Below are positions 12,091-22,964 of a DNA stretch of 64,000 nt, in pieces. Both the position numbers and the translations under genes were made by a program. The DNA lies in NCBI GenBank assembly GCA_024138025.1, contig JAMXBD010002825.1, positions 62,001 to 126,000 of the forward strand. Direction: 5' to 3'. Source of the stretch: Combretum micranthum. Taxonomy: Eukaryota > Streptophyta > Magnoliopsida > Myrtales > Combretaceae. The notes beneath the pieces are model-generated. The model searched no databases, had not been told where the DNA came from, and was given only the letters and a program-made list of their open reading frames with translations. Position 1 is the first letter of the stretch; the number at the start of each line of letters is the position of its first letter.

Positions 12091-12482
12091 TGGATCATTA
12101 ATTCGGGAGTAAGTGATCACATGATACTCGACTCACAAGATTTTTCTGAAACAACTAAACCAAGGCATATATCACTAATGTAAATAGTGTGAAATACCTT
12201 GTTACAGGGGCTGGAAGAGTGGCACTTTCATCCTCACTCTCTTTATCAAATACTTTACTTGTTCTAGCACTTTCAAATAGAATGTTATCCATCGGACAAC
12301 TTATTGAAGAATTGAACTGTTATGTATTAATCTATCTTGAATTTTGCTTGTTCCAGGATAATCTCACCAAGGAGATTATTGGTCGTGGTACTCAAAGAGG
12401 AGGACTGTACTATGTGAATGATCTCAGTAGTGGTCAAGCCAATAACATTAGTCAAATGGGTGACAAAGAGCGAGAAATTTGA
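12091..12482 (+). pseudogene. pol: copia-1 protease and gag-pre-integrase remnant
   Basis: At 12091 the reading WIINSGVSDHM aligns with the copia aspartic protease signature W-I-D-S-G-A-S-x-H-M, but the catalytic Asp is Asn. Downstream frames are shifted. The 12189-12482 frame ends in sequence typical of the pre-integrase region (GGLYYVNDLSS), and LWHLRLGHPSF follows after a stop at about 12480. The protein would act in processing the polyprotein inside virus-like particles. This copy cannot do so. Confidence 0.75.
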
Positions 12483-13280
12483 TTGTGGCATCTTCGATTA
12501 GGACATCCATCATTTTCCTACCTAAGAAATGACACAAAGTTATAATGTAAAACTTGCATTCTAGCTAAAAGTCATCAAGTTTCTTACCCAATAAATTCAA
12601 AAAGATGTGATATACCATTTATGTTGATTCACTCTGATGTTTGGGGACCAAGTCCCATTTCAATCTTTTTAGGAATTAGATGGTTTGTGATTTTTGTTGA
12701 TGATTGCATGCATATGATGTGGCTTTACTTGATGAAAAGTAAAAATGAGGTTACTGGAATTTTTTTCTCTTTCCATACTATGATTAAGACCCAATTTTTT
12801 GCTAAAGTTCAAATCCTTCATTCTGATAATGGAGGAGAATATGACAATAAAGAGTTGCAAGAGTATTTTCAAATAAATAGATTGTACCATGAAACAACAT
12901 GCTCTAAACCTCCACAGTAGAGCCGCATTGTACATAGAAAGAGTATAGACATTCTAGAAATGGCTTGGTCTCTTTTAATGGTAGCTAATGCACCTCAATG
13001 GTATTGGACAGATGCAGTTACAACTGCAGTTTACTTGATGAATTGAATGCCCTATAGAGTGTTAAACTTTAAGATGCCATTACAATCTCTTGCTCATTAT
13101 GTATCTTTACCATCTATCCCTATACTTAGACCAAGAATATTTGGATGTGTGGTTATGTCCATCTTCACAAGAATCAAAGGACCAAACTTGATTCATGTGC
13201 AATTCATTGCATATTTTTGGGCTATGCGCAACATAAAAAGGGGTGTCGATACTATGATCCTGCAACAAGGTGAATGTATA
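12481..13280 (+). pseudogene. pol: copia-1 integrase remnant
   Basis: The zinc-binding part (HLRLGHPS, then CKTCILAK) starts at 12487 and is cut by a stop after KL at about 12543. The core follows in the frame at 12621-12920. LIHSDVWGP holds the first catalytic Asp and ILHSDNGGEYDN the second. In the third motif a stop replaces the second Gln of PPQQ. The catalytic Glu position then reads His (IVHRKS, about 12930-12947). Sequence after 12950 (DILEMAWSLL, then MPYRVLNF) continues the core C-terminal part in broken frames. Confidence 0.85.
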
Positions 13281-13712
13281 TGATGATGGATGTTATATTC
13301 TAGAAACTGAATATTTCTTTCGAGGATCAAATCACATTATTCTCTTCAAGGAGAGCAGATTGAAGAGAATAATATGAAGTATGCTTATTGGGAGAATTGG
13401 CCATGTTTTCAAGACATAAATGAGGAAATGAATGGAGTTGAAGATATGCCTCCACTAAAGCAAGATGAGAAGATGAGAAATAATGTGAAAGATAGGAAAG
13501 AAGGAGGAAATGATGAGGTAGATACTTAACAACATGACATGAAAGATGGGTAAGAAGGAGGAAATGAAGAGGTAGAGACTCAACAAGGACAAGAACAACC
13601 TCAGACCCCTCTTTCTTCAGTATCAACTAACCAAACACTTGAGAATAATCCTAAGGTACAGTTCCTTAATCCCTCTTCTAGTAATAATGAAGATACTCTT
13701 GTCAGATATAAA

Positions 13713-14854
13713 TTGCCTCCTAGGTACAATAGGGGAAAGCCACCAAATCGATATTCCCCAGACTATAGCAAGGAAGGAACTAAATATTCAATTGCTAATT
13801 ATGTTAGTGCTAAGAAGATGTCACAGCCACTCAAGAAATTTGTGCATAAATTATCATCTGAGCACATCCCAAATACAATTCAAGAGGCTTTGAATGACCT
13901 CAAATGGACCCATGCAATAACAAAAGAAATGGTAACACTACAAAAGAATAATACATAGGAGCTCACAGTACTACCGAAAGGCAACAAGACGGTAGGATGT
14001 AAATGGGTGTTCTCTATTAAATATGAGGCAAATGGAGCCATAGATTGATATAAGGCAAGGCTCATCACAAAAGGATACACATAATCATATAGCATTGACC
14101 ACCAAGAAACATTTTCACCGGTGGTAAAATTAACTACGGTCAAAGTTTTACTATCAACTACCACCAATTTAGATTGGTTGCTTTATCAATTCGATGTAAA
14201 AAATACATTCCTTCATGGGGATCTTGAGGAAGAAGTTTATATGGATGTCCCACCTAGCTCTGTTGCATCACAATATAGGGTAGTATATAAGTTGCAAAAG
14301 GCGTTATACAACTTAAAACAGTCACTAAGGGCATGGTTTGGACGGTTTAGCTTGGCTATAAAGAAGTACGGGTACAAACAAAGCAATTTAGATCATACTT
14401 TGTTCTTAAAGCATCAAGGAAGGTTGGTAACTATCATTTAATTTATGTTAATGATATGATAATTACATGAAATGATGAGAAGGAGATTGTGAGCTTGCAA
14501 AAACTTCTAGCAACTGAGTTTGAAATGAAAAATCTTGGAGGCTTGAAATATTTTTTAGGAATTGAGGTGGTTCAATCAAGTCAAGGAATATTTTTTTCGC
14601 AAAGAAAGTATGTGCTTGACCTTTCAGCTGAAACATGCATGCTTGACTGTAAGCCAAAAGACACTTCGTTAGTTCAAAACTATAAACTAGGAGAATGTTT
14701 AGATCATATACCCATCAACAAAGAAAGATATCAGTGGCTGGTAAGGAAGTTAATTTACTTGTCTCACATACGCCCAGATATTGCTTATGCAGTGAGCCTA
14801 GTAAGTCAGTTTATGCATAATTCGAGTAAAGATCATATGGAAGTTGTAACTTGA
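13713..14854 (+). pseudogene. pol: copia-1 reverse transcriptase remnant
   Basis: A linker precedes RT. RT blocks are readable: SKEGTKYS and DLKWTHAITKEM (13713-13958), the GCKWVFSIKYEANG block (about 13996-14040), and YQFDVKNTFLHGDLEEEVYM in the frame 14121-14441. The 14489-14854 frame continues with MKNLGGLKYFLGIEV and YLSHIRPDIAYAVSLVSQFM. The active-site box reads YVND instead of YVDD (about 14446-14457), with a frameshift just before it. Stops occur at about 13957 and 14047. The catalytic Asp change alone would abolish synthesis. Confidence 0.88.
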
Positions 14855-15398
14855 ATTATGTGGTATCTAAAAGCATCTCCAGGAAAAAGGGTCATGTTTA
14901 AAAGTGTAATAATATAAAAATTGATGGTTGTATAGGCGCAAATTAGGCATGAAGCATTCTAATAGAAAGTTCACATGTTGGCACTTTACCTTTGTTGGAG
15001 GCAACTTAGTCTCATGGAGAAGTAAGAAACAAAATATAGTTGCATTATCTAGTGTAGAGGCTGAGTTTTGTGGTATGGTAAAGGGACTTTGTGGGCTACT
15101 TTAGTTAAAAGAGTTGTTAAAAAAAATTAGCTATTCATCTAAGTCAAGTATGAGATTGTTTTGTGATAACAAAGCTGCCATAGAGATTGTACATAACCCA
15201 GTTCAACATGACAGGACAAAATATGTTGACATAGATCAACATTTTATCAAAGAAAAAATTGAGTCAAAGATAGTTCAATTTCCTTTTGTAAAATCAGAAG
15301 ACCAACTAGTAGACATTCTTACAAAAGCTGTTTCTAGAAAAATGTTCCATAGCTCACTAGACAAGTTAGACATCAAATATTTTTTAATTTGCTATTGA
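14855..15398 (+). pseudogene. pol: copia-1 RNase H remnant
   Basis: Broken frames at 14940-15110 hold an SWRSKKQNIVALSSVEAEF-type block with stops. The frame at 15114-15398 then gives RLFCDNKAAIEIVHNP, HDRTKYVDIDQHFIKEK and EDQLVDILTKAVS, the usual copia RNase H end. The stop codon overlaps the first bases of the 3' LTR. Confidence 0.85.
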
Positions 15399-15566
15399 CT
15401 TGACTATCTTTATTTCATTATTAGGATCATTTAATGTATTACCATAATTTTAGGCATAACTCATGTAAAATAGTTATTTCTTTCCTTTGTTAGCACCTTT
15501 TTATAACCTATAAAAACAAACATGTTTTCAACAATGAAATAAATAAAAGAGAATACTGTTTCTACA
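15396..15566 (+). repeat. 3' LTR of copia-1
   Basis: 171 bp, TGACTTGACTATC to TTTCTACA, longer than the left copy. It has a plant-style 'cctataaaaac' TATA-like box near 15508. No clear polypurine tract precedes it. Confidence 0.8.
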
Positions 15567-16399
15567 TTTAATGTAACTAAATTCAAGTTGTTTTAATGAA
15601 ATGGACTAAGCTTGTCTAAAATTAATCTTTTCAAACATAGTCCAATTTGTTATATGATAAATTGAAATTAGGTGAAAATTGTACGTTAATAGAAAGGGAC
15701 TTGTAATTTAGTTAAATTACTATATCTTATAAGACCATGTAAATGCCAAAGAATTCATATATTAATGCGGATAAAAGATTATCAAAGCCAATGTTCAACT
15801 TAATGGTGCTAGAGAGGCTCTTGGAAACGAGTAGGTAGCGTATTTGATATGTGAGTTTTAGTTTTTGGTTCAAATTAATCATGTGCTTGGTACGTGCATT
15901 TTAAACCCAACCAAGAGACATCATGTGTAGGGCATGTGATTGTCTTCTTCAAGCTTCCGACCACATAGCCAAAAAAAAAAAAAAAGATAATGCAAAATCT
16001 TGATAAATTCTAATCCAGTTTTGCATAAATCTTTTAGTTTTTTTAAATTGAGATTGATCTAAAATATGAATTATATCACACTGAACTAAAATATTACAAC
16101 AAATAGCAAAAGATTAGATTAAAATCTAAGAAATAGATGAAGGTTAGTAGTACAAATCTAAATGAGAACTCGCACAAAAATCTATAGATACTTTGGCCAG
16201 GTGATCTCTAAACTTTCTATCTCTATAGATACTTTCTTAAGAAGATGACTGTTTCCCTACCCTTTGCACTTTCTCTCTTTAAGCTAAGACCAGGATGCTA
16301 GTTACAAAGACAAAACCCATCGAACTTGACCATCAAGCACATCTAGTTTGACCTGCGCGGACAAACCTAATCCACTGAACACAGACTCATCTCCTTTAC
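15567..16399. other. Unassigned DNA left of copia-2
   Basis: No gene is visible. Before copia-2 inserted, this DNA was continuous with 21004 onward: the break falls in '...ctcctttac AAACT aaaccgctacc...'. The last 150 bp are C/A-rich. An A-run is at about 15970-15985. Confidence 0.5.
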
Positions 16400-16404
16400 A
16401 AACT

Positions 16405-16701
16405 TGTTGTTTGTTAACGTAAAAAATATAGAAAATATTGCAATGGCAAAATTGTTGAGGCAAAGAATAGAGTGCTTCATTTTTTAAATAATCAAAACAT
16501 TACAATATTTAAAGTTTGAAAAAAACAACCCACTAAGAACATGATCCTAAACTTGCTCCACAATTACAAAGCATGAATAACAAAATAATTAATTCCTAAA
16601 AAATAGGAACAAAATTTGGCACAATCAACTTAACTGACAAACATAAAAAAAAAAAAAAAAAATACGTGGACATGTTTCAATCCTGAAGAATTTTCCTAAC
16701 A
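16405..16701 (-). repeat. 3' LTR of copia-2
   Basis: The + strand reads TGTTGTTTGTTAACG...TTTTCCTAACA. An A-run of about 18 at about 16646-16663 is longer than the equivalent run in the other LTR. Confidence 0.95.
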
Positions 16702-16716
16702 CTCCTCCTTGCTTTA
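16702..16716 (-). other. Polypurine tract of copia-2
   Basis: On the - strand, AAGCAAGGAGGAG directly precedes the 3' LTR. This is the expected start point of second-strand synthesis. Confidence 0.8.
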
Positions 16717-17627
16717 GGAGCTGCAAACACCAAGTCTTGACCTTAGAAATTCGAACTTGTAAGCAGGTAATGGTTTGGTTAAAATGTCTGCAACTTGATC
16801 TTCTGTTTTGCAGTAGACAAGGATCACATCTCCATGTTTCTGTACTTCCTTTAGGAAGAATAACTTGATGTTAAAATGCTTAGTCTTTCCATGAAACATG
16901 GGATTATGAGAGATAGCAATAGCAGCTTGGTTGTCAACAAGAATTTCTATGCTTTCCTTATGCTCTAGATCAAGATCAACTGAAATTTTTCTCAGCCATA
17001 AACTTAGTTAACATTAGATGTTGTAGCAATAAACTCTACTTAGGCAGTGGATTGAGCTACAGTTTCTTGCTTCTTTGAGCTCCATGAGAAAACACCAGAG
17101 CCAAGAGTAAAACAGTAGCCCGAAGTGCTCATCATATCATCAATAGAACCTCCCCAGTCACTATTAGAAAAACCAACTAGCTTGAACTCCTTGCTCCTTG
17201 TGAACTTAACACCAAAATCACTTGTGCCTTTGACATATCGAATCACTCTCTTGGCAGCCTTGAGATGTAATTCACTTGCATAGTGCATGAATCGAGACAA
17301 AGTACTTACAGCATTCAAAATATCAGGCCTTGTTGTTGTGAGATACATCAAGCAACCAATCAAACTCCTGAAATATCCTTCATCAACTTTGTCAGCACCA
17401 TCTTCTTGCACAGCTTCTCTTTTTGATTCATTGGAGTGCTTGCTGCCTTGCACTCCTCCATCTGAACTTCTTTAGTATTTCCTTTGCATACTTCTTTTGA
17501 CAGATGAAAACTTCACCTTGCCCTTGCTTGATCTCCATGCCAAGGAAGTAGGACATGAGCCTGAGATCTATCATTTCAAACACCTTCATCATCTCCTGTT
17601 TGAAATTTTGAATATGATCTACATTGT
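16714..17627 (-). pseudogene. pol: copia-2 RT C-terminal part and RNase H
   Basis: The frame at 17040-17453 reads YFRSLIGCLMYLTTTRPDIL, then the RNase H start SDWGGSIDDMMSTSGYCF and SWSSKKQETVAQSTA. A stop replaces the next residue. The remainder (about 16900-17037) is in broken frames and includes a DNQAAIAISHNP block. The end lies at 16714-16899 (FHGKTKHFNIKLFFLKEVQK, then TEDQVADILTKPLPAYKFEF). The stretch at 17454-17627 encodes the thumb/connection (about IDLRLMSYFLGMEIKQGQGE) with a frameshift near 17460. Confidence 0.9.
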
Positions 17628-17628
17628 T

Positions 17629-18180
17629 TCATGTAACCAGTAGGTCATCAACATACAGTGAAACAATAAGAATGTCAATACCATTGTGCTTGACATACAA
17701 GGTTGTTTCTGATAGACTTTGCACAAATCCCAAGTTTAGCAAATGTTCATCAATTTTGCTATACCAAGCTCTTGGAGCTTGTTTTAGACCATAAGGGGCC
17801 TTCTTGAGAAGATAGACTTTATCTCCTTCACCTTCCTTCACAAATCCTTCGGGCTGCTCAACATAAATTTCTTCTTGTAAGATACCATTTAAAAAAGCTA
17901 ATTTGACATCCAACTTGAACACTTTCTAGCCCTTTTGTGCAGTTATTGCAAGTAGTAACCTGATTGTATCCAATCTAGCAACAGGAGCAAAAGTATAAGA
18001 GTAATCAACACCAAAGATTTGGGCATACCCTTTAACCACAAGCCTGGCTTTATGCTTGTTGATCGTGCCATCAGCATTAAGCTTGGTTTTAAACACCTAC
18101 TTAACTCCAATTACCTTCCTGCCTTGAGGTCTATCCACAAGGATCCAAGTCTTGTTCTTCTCTATAATTGACAGCTCCTC
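17629..18180 (-). pseudogene. pol: copia-2 reverse transcriptase palm
   Basis: The frame at 17629-17922 starts [20 protein letters not shown] and ends YVDDLLVT, so the YVDD active site is intact. A TGA replaces the following Gly codon. Upstream (17930-18180) the RT N-terminal blocks are readable (GVK-stop-VF, then [20 protein letters not shown] and [16 protein letters not shown]). Two Trp codons have become TAG. The stops look like single-base changes, typical of slow decay. Confidence 0.92.
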
Positions 18181-18191
18181 CTCCATTGCAG

Positions 18192-18404
18192 CTATCCACC
18201 TTTGATTCTTTTTGCTTCAGCATAGTCGGCAGGTTCACACACAGCAACATTGCACCTTTCATAAACATCTGATAGTAACCTTATTCCTCTCACAGAAGCA
18301 TCATCCACTGTTTCATTATGCCAGTCATCTTCTTCTTCGATGCTTGAACCAGAAAACTTGAGTTTCAGCTCTGCCATGGTCTGACCCTTCTTCTCTGCAT
18401 CATC
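18192..18404 (-). pseudogene. pol: copia-2 integrase-RT linker
   Basis: The frame at 18192-18377 is rich in Glu, Asp and Ser (SGSSIEEEDDWHNETVDD). It corresponds to the variable linker between integrase and RT in copia polyproteins. No enzymatic motif is expected here. Confidence 0.7.
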
Positions 18405-19098
18405 CTAGCTCCACTCTTCATCCTCCATGAAGTGAACATCCGTGCTAACAACAATATTTCCAATTTGTGGCTGGAAAATTTTATAGGCCTTGCTGACAGT
18501 ACTATAGCCTATAAAGATACCTGGTAAAGCTCTCCTATCAAGCTTGTCACGCTTGCTCTGTGGAACATGAGTGAAACACAAGCAGCCAAATACTTTAAGG
18601 AATTTCAGAGATGGTTTGTAACCATACCATGCTTTAAATGGTGTCTGTTCCTTCACTGCCTTTATGGGAAGCCTGTTTTGAAGAAACACAGCCGTATTTG
18701 CTGCCTCTGCCCAAAACTGCTTTGGCAAATTCTTCTCATGTAACATGCATCTTGACATCTCCATGATGTATCTATTTCTTTTCTCATTAACTCCATTCTG
18801 CTGAGGAGTATAAGGGGCTGTAAGCTGATGCTCTATGCCTGCATCTTCACAAAACTTGTCAAATTGCTGAAGTGTACTCCTTCCCATTGTCAGACCTTAC
18901 AATCTGAATTTTGCAGCCACTTTCATTCTCAAATCTTGCCTTGAACTTCCAAAAAACTTGAGTTACTTCTGATTTAAACTTCAAGAAAAAAATCCAGCAC
19001 ATTCTGGTGAAGTCATCAATAAAGGCAACATAATAGAGACTACCTTTTAAAGAAGGTGTTCTTTGAGGGCCTACAACATCCATGTGGATGAGCTGCAA
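18405..19098 (-). pseudogene. pol: copia-2 integrase core
   Basis: The frame at 18859-19098 holds the first catalytic Asp (LIHMDVVGP) and the second (IVRSDNGKEYTS). A frameshift at about 18870 leads to the overlapping frame 18405-18887. That frame carries the third motif with the catalytic Glu retained (TPQQNGVNEKRNR, residue 35) and the C-terminal blocks FWAEAANTAVFLQNRLP and FGCLCFTHVPQSKRDKLD. All three acidic residues are kept; the frameshift alone breaks the enzyme. Confidence 0.92.
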
Positions 19099-19113
19099 TT
19101 TGTGAGTGGCTCT

Positions 19114-19572
19114 TCAGGTTGACTTCGGGAATGGCTTCCTATTTTGCTTTCTAAACTGACATGCTTTACAGTTTGGTAGGTGATCATCAAGTTCTGGAAG
19201 ATCTTCTACCATTAGCTTTGACTTTATTTGCAGCAGGCCTTGATGGTGATAATGCCTGAGCCTCTTGTGCCATACTTCTGTGATGTTTTCTTTAGCTGGA
19301 AAAGCTAATTGCTCCTCTTCCAATGGATTGAGTGAAAAACTCTTTCCTTTCATTTTGACTTTGAAGATTTCTTGACCAGCTGCATATTTAATTAGGCAAT
19401 ATTTTTCTTTGAAAACAACTTTGAAACCTCTTTGAATCAGTTGGCTAACACTTAACAAGTTTTGATCAATTTCAGGAACAAAAAGAACATCGGGAATGAG
19501 CTTTGTACCTAAATAGCTTGTAATTGCAATTGTCCCCCTTCCTTTGATCGAGATATAATCACCATTTTCCAA
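19114..19572 (-). pseudogene. pol: copia-2 pre-integrase / zinc-binding domain
   Basis: A 152-residue frame. NLLSVSQL is the usual pre-integrase motif. The zinc ligands are H102, H107, C135 and C138 (WHKRLRHYHHQGLL, then CKACQFRKQ). A Trp-to-TGA change ends the frame, and the integrase core continues in the same frame five codons later. At its start it overlaps the gag/protease frame by 14 bases in another frame, a single-base shift. Confidence 0.9.
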
Positions 19573-20149
19573 TTCTGATTTCGGTGATATTTGTTGGTGT
19601 CAAGTCTTTGAAAAATTCCTTGTCATAGGTCATATGATTGGTGCAGCCACTGTCAATCAGCCAACTTTCACTTGATTTGCTGCCAGTGAAACATGTAGCC
19701 ATGAATAGTTGATCCTCCTCCTCTTGATCAGCAATCTTAGCCTCTTCACCATGTTGTTGGTTCCTATTTTTGCAGATTACAGCTTCATACCCCATTTGAT
19801 TGCATTTGGTGCACTTAGCGTCTGGTCTTCTCCAACATTTGAAAGGAGGATGACCCTTTTTGCTGCAATGTTGACATGGAGGATAGGAACCCTTCTTGAC
19901 TCCTGCTTTGTTGTTGGCTGAAGATTCTCCAGTAGGATTTTGATTCTTCTTGAAAAACTTCTTCTTCTTCTTGTTCCTCGAGTTCTCATGATGCTTGGCT
20001 GGTAAGGCTCCTTCAACAACACCTTCTTGCCTCATGGCTCTTCTTTGCTCCTGTGCTTGCAAAGGATTGAGAATTTCTACAAAAGTGATTTGATTCAGAC
20101 CCTTGGTATTTTCCAAGGCTGAAATAGATGCCTCAAATTCTTCAGGCAC
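19559..20149 (-). pseudogene. gag: copia-2 gag nucleocapsid and protease
   Basis: A 196-residue open stretch. The gag end (FEASISALENTKGLNQ) comes first, then a Lys-rich region. Two zinc knuckles follow: CQHCSKKGHPPFKC (residues 92-105) is complete, while CTKCNQMGYEAVIC (113-126) has Tyr in place of His. The protease signature WLIDSGCTNHM has its catalytic Asp at residue 166, intact. Gag binds RNA in the virus-like particle and the protease cuts the polyprotein. Confidence 0.9.
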
Positions 20150-20648
20150 TGTTACAAGAATTTTTTCAACAATTGTTGAGTCCTTAAAAGCAGAATCAAG
20201 TAATCTGACTCGGTTTGTAATGTCTAGTAACCTATCAAAATACTCTTTAATTGATTATGTTTCCAACATCTTCTACAACTCAAATTCTTGAATCAAGTTT
20301 AGCACACGCATTCCTTTTTTTTTCATCTCCCTTATACTCTGACTTGAGATAATTCCATATCTCATATGCTGACTTCAGTCATAATCCGAGTGAAGATAGT
20401 AGATGAGATACAGTGAACAAGCAGGCCTTTGCCTTGGATTTCTTTGTCTTCTTCTCCTTTTGCGATTTGATCTGCACCATGGTAAGATTGTTTGGGAGAG
20501 CAGGAATTTGATAATCCTCTTCCACTGCTTCCCAAATATCCAAAGCTTCCATATACGCCTCCATACGAAACTGCCCAAACCTGGTAGTTGTCTCCATCAA
20601 ACACCGTGGAGAAATTGAAGAGAAATTGGAACTTGCTTCAACGTCCAT
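20150..20648 (-). pseudogene. gag: copia-2 gag N-terminal part
   Basis: The likely start codon is at 20648, 46 bases after the primer site. The frame has RMEAYMEALDIWEAVEEDYQ and a Lys-rich stretch typical of copia UBN2-type gag. It breaks at about 20379 (SHLLSSLGL then stop), while another frame continues FTRIMTEVS. Further stops separate it from the open stretch beginning at 20149. Confidence 0.85.
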
Positions 20649-20694
20649 GACACCGCAACCTTACACACTCACTCACAGATTCCTTAAGAAGAGG

Positions 20695-20706
20695 GCTCTG
20701 ATACCA
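20695..20706 (-). other. Primer-binding site of copia-2
   Basis: On the - strand, TGGTATCAGAGC lies two bases after the 5' LTR end, a perfect tRNA-iMet complement. Confidence 0.92.
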
Positions 20707-20708
20707 AT

Positions 20709-20998
20709 TGTTGTTTGTTAACGTAAAAAATATAGAAAATATTGCAATGGAAAAATTGTTGAGGCAAAGAACAGAGTGCTTCATTTTTTGAATAATCAAA
20801 ACATTACAATATTTAAAGTTTGAAAAATAACAACCTACTAACAACATGATCCTAAACTTGCTGCATGATTACAAAGCATGAATGACAAAATTACTAATTC
20901 CTAAAAAACAACAAACTTTGACACAATCAACTTAACCAAAAACATAAAAAAAAAAAAAACACGTGGACATGTTTCAGTCCTGAAGCATTTTCCTAACA
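20709..20998 (-). repeat. 5' LTR of copia-2
   Basis: 290 bp with the same TGTTGTTTG...CTAACA ends as the partner at 16405-16701. Confidence 0.95.
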
Positions 20999-21003
20999 AA
21001 ACT

Positions 21004-21603
21004 AAACCGCTACCCCATCGATTTGAGTCAATAAGCTCAAATCTGTCGTGCATACTAAGCTAGTGACCACTACCTAACGGATCCTAAAACCTTTGTTCAT
21101 CTTTACTAAAAAACCAAAACCAAGAAGCAACAACAAACCTCAACCATTCGAGCTTTTCTCTCTTGACCCACCAAACTAAGTTAAGTTTGAACAAACTCAC
21201 CGAATCATGACTCAAAGCTCCAACAACCTATACTCCCTTTGAACATAATAGATTCACCCTTTACACATCGAACCTACAATCTTCTTCTTCACACTAGTGC
21301 CAACACTAAATACACGCTGTTGTGTCAATTTGCCATGCTTCAAAGCCTATCGGAATCTATCCAACACCCATATGGGGCTTGAGCCGTCACAATGTAGAAG
21401 TCCAAACGAGCAACCACCCTTACTAGCTTGGAGAACCATTGTGGTTAATCAAAAGAGTTTGAGAGTTTCTATTCTCTGTCCAGTGAACAATAAGCCTAAA
21501 CTACTGAAGAGGGGGATTTTTGTATGGATATGGGCCCTTTTCAAAAGTTAATCTGTAAATGAGCCCCCATCAAAACTAATTCCAATTTGAGGTGAGTTTG
21601 TGC
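21004..21603. other. Unassigned DNA right of copia-2
   Basis: C/A-rich sequence continuous with the DNA left of 16400 before the insertion. No gene is visible. The small open frame at 21297-21551 has no recognisable motif. Confidence 0.5.
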
Positions 21604-22952
21604 CTCTACTGTAGCATTATTTTATTAAAGAAGATGCATGAACTACCTGTGCCTTTGGTATATGTAATGAAGAAACAACTATAGCCTCCACCTTCTTTAT
21701 TGCATTATGGTACTTAGTATATAGAGTGACATAAGTGCTTGATCCAAATGAGGAGCGACACATAACTTCTCCTCCCATGTACCCACTAGCCCCTATCCTA
21801 TCGTATGAGTTGCCTATAATATTACTTGACATATACTTGCTAGATAAGATTCCATTAGACAAGCTACCTATAATATCTTAAAGCATGTACTCATTTGAAA
21901 CCACTGGGAAGGTGGTGGGATAGGTTGTATCTACATTAGAAATCTATGTCGGCATTATGCGCATATTTGAGACAAATGAAGTATTCCATCCTCCTCCTCT
22001 AATCCTAGGCCTATGTTGACCTCTTACATGGGGAACAATCTCATCCTGTTAATGTTGAGGTTGGATTTCTTCATGGGGTTGTATTGGATCTTGTTGTACT
22101 TTGTATTACGTAGGCTTTAAGAATATATTTACTCCTCCATGCTCTTCAAGTATTTGCTCTTCTTGATTGGTGAGTTCAACTACTAAAGGTAAGTTAGAAA
22201 CCAATTTTATCTTACAAAATTTGTCAGCCTGCATGAAGAAAAGCATGATTGTGTACATAGTCACTTGGTGGGATCCTTCCACCTGAACCGGCACATTCTT
22301 AATAAGCGTTTGTTGTAAGAGGAGCTTTTGTGTATCCACCAAACACCCTATAAGGTCTATGACTTGTTGCATTGGATCTTGTGGTGGTGGAGTGTCTCTC
22401 ACTTATTGTTCATCGGGAAGGCTAGTTGACGGTTGCACGTTCTCCTCAGGTAGCCTCCTAGGAACAGGACGAGACGGTCGTGCTAGTCTAGTTATACTAC
22501 TCACAAGTTGCTTATGTTTTAGAAAAAGAGTTATAACTTTTTATTTTCTTCAGACTTGTTTATTTAGAAAAACGGTGAAATCACGCAATTAATCCTTCCC
22601 ACCTAGTGGCCTCCTAGGTCAAAGGGGTAATCTAGCATCTCCATTATCGGCTTGAACTAAGAGTCGGGTAAAGTCACTTGCTCCTATATTTTGCAGTTGC
22701 TAGTATTGATTCGATCACCTCATCAAATATTTTCAATCTTCCTTCCTCATATGTCTGTTTCTATGTTCTTCAAAAGTCTCCAAGATAGAATTCAAATCCT
22801 TAATGATCGAAAGTCATACCTTAAAGGTCATTAAGCTAAATCTAGTTCTTCTTTACCTAAGGGTCATCTAACATTTACCTACCCATTCCTAAGATCGCAT
22901 CCTAATATTCTATCCTCTTAAAGTCTTCCCACCTAATTCCCAAAACCTTGTC
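21604..22952 (-). pseudogene. Degenerate internal (gag-like) region of giant-LTR element
   Basis: Read on the - strand, this runs away from the primer site at 22953-22964 and so should be leader plus gag of the element whose 5' LTR is 22972-27317. The frame at 22106-22402 (PPPQDPMQQVIDLIGCL, later a Met/Phe-rich block) and the frame at 21617-21862 are the longest remnants. Neither shows a zinc knuckle or a motif I can name. Assignment rests on position only. The rest of the element, including its second LTR, is not found to the left. Confidence 0.45.
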
Positions 22953-22964
22953 GCTCTGATACCA
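22953..22964 (-). other. Primer-binding site of giant-LTR element
   Basis: On the - strand TGGTATCAGAGC starts seven bases after the LTR end at 22972. It shows that the 4.3-kb unit to the right is a real LTR and gives its orientation. Confidence 0.85.

Larger units (their letters stand above)
11684..15566 (+). mobile_element. Degenerate Ty1/copia retrotransposon (copia-1)
   Basis: This is a copia element with protease, integrase, reverse transcriptase and RNase H in that order. It is flanked by short related LTRs (11684-11821 and 15396-15566), with a primer site just after the left one. The protein is broken by many stops and frameshifts. Only about 260 bp separate the primer site from the protease motif, so nearly all of gag is missing. 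Catalytic positions are changed in three enzymes: protease Asp to Asn, integrase Glu to His, and RT YVDD to YVND. I found no convincing TSD. The short LTRs and C-terminal sequence resemble the Ale group of plant copia elements, but this is not certain. Confidence 0.9.
16405..20998 (-). mobile_element. Near-complete Ty1/copia retrotransposon (copia-2), TSD AAACT
   Basis: A 4594-bp element on the - strand. It has LTRs of 297 bp (16405-16701) and 290 bp (20709-20998), a tRNA-iMet primer site next to the right LTR, and a purine tract next to the left LTR. AAACT is duplicated exactly at 16400-16404 and 20999-21003. All domains are present in copia order: gag, protease, pre-integrase, integrase, RT, RNase H. 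By eye the two LTRs differ at roughly twenty or more positions. A moderate number of nonsense and frameshift changes break the single polyprotein frame, so it is recent by the standards of this window but inactive. Confidence 0.95.

Noticed and set aside
11684..15566. TSD for copia-1
   Set aside because: The flanks ('aatgc' side and 'tttaa' side) do not match under any shift tried by eye, so none is claimed.
20695..20706. TGGTATCAGAGC-type stretches as tRNA gene fragments
   Set aside because: All four clear cases lie next to LTR ends in the correct orientation and lack a tRNA body, so they are primer sites.
21297..21551. 84-residue frame beside copia-2 as a host exon
   Set aside because: No recognisable domain or splice context; the surrounding C/A-rich DNA looks like old element leader.
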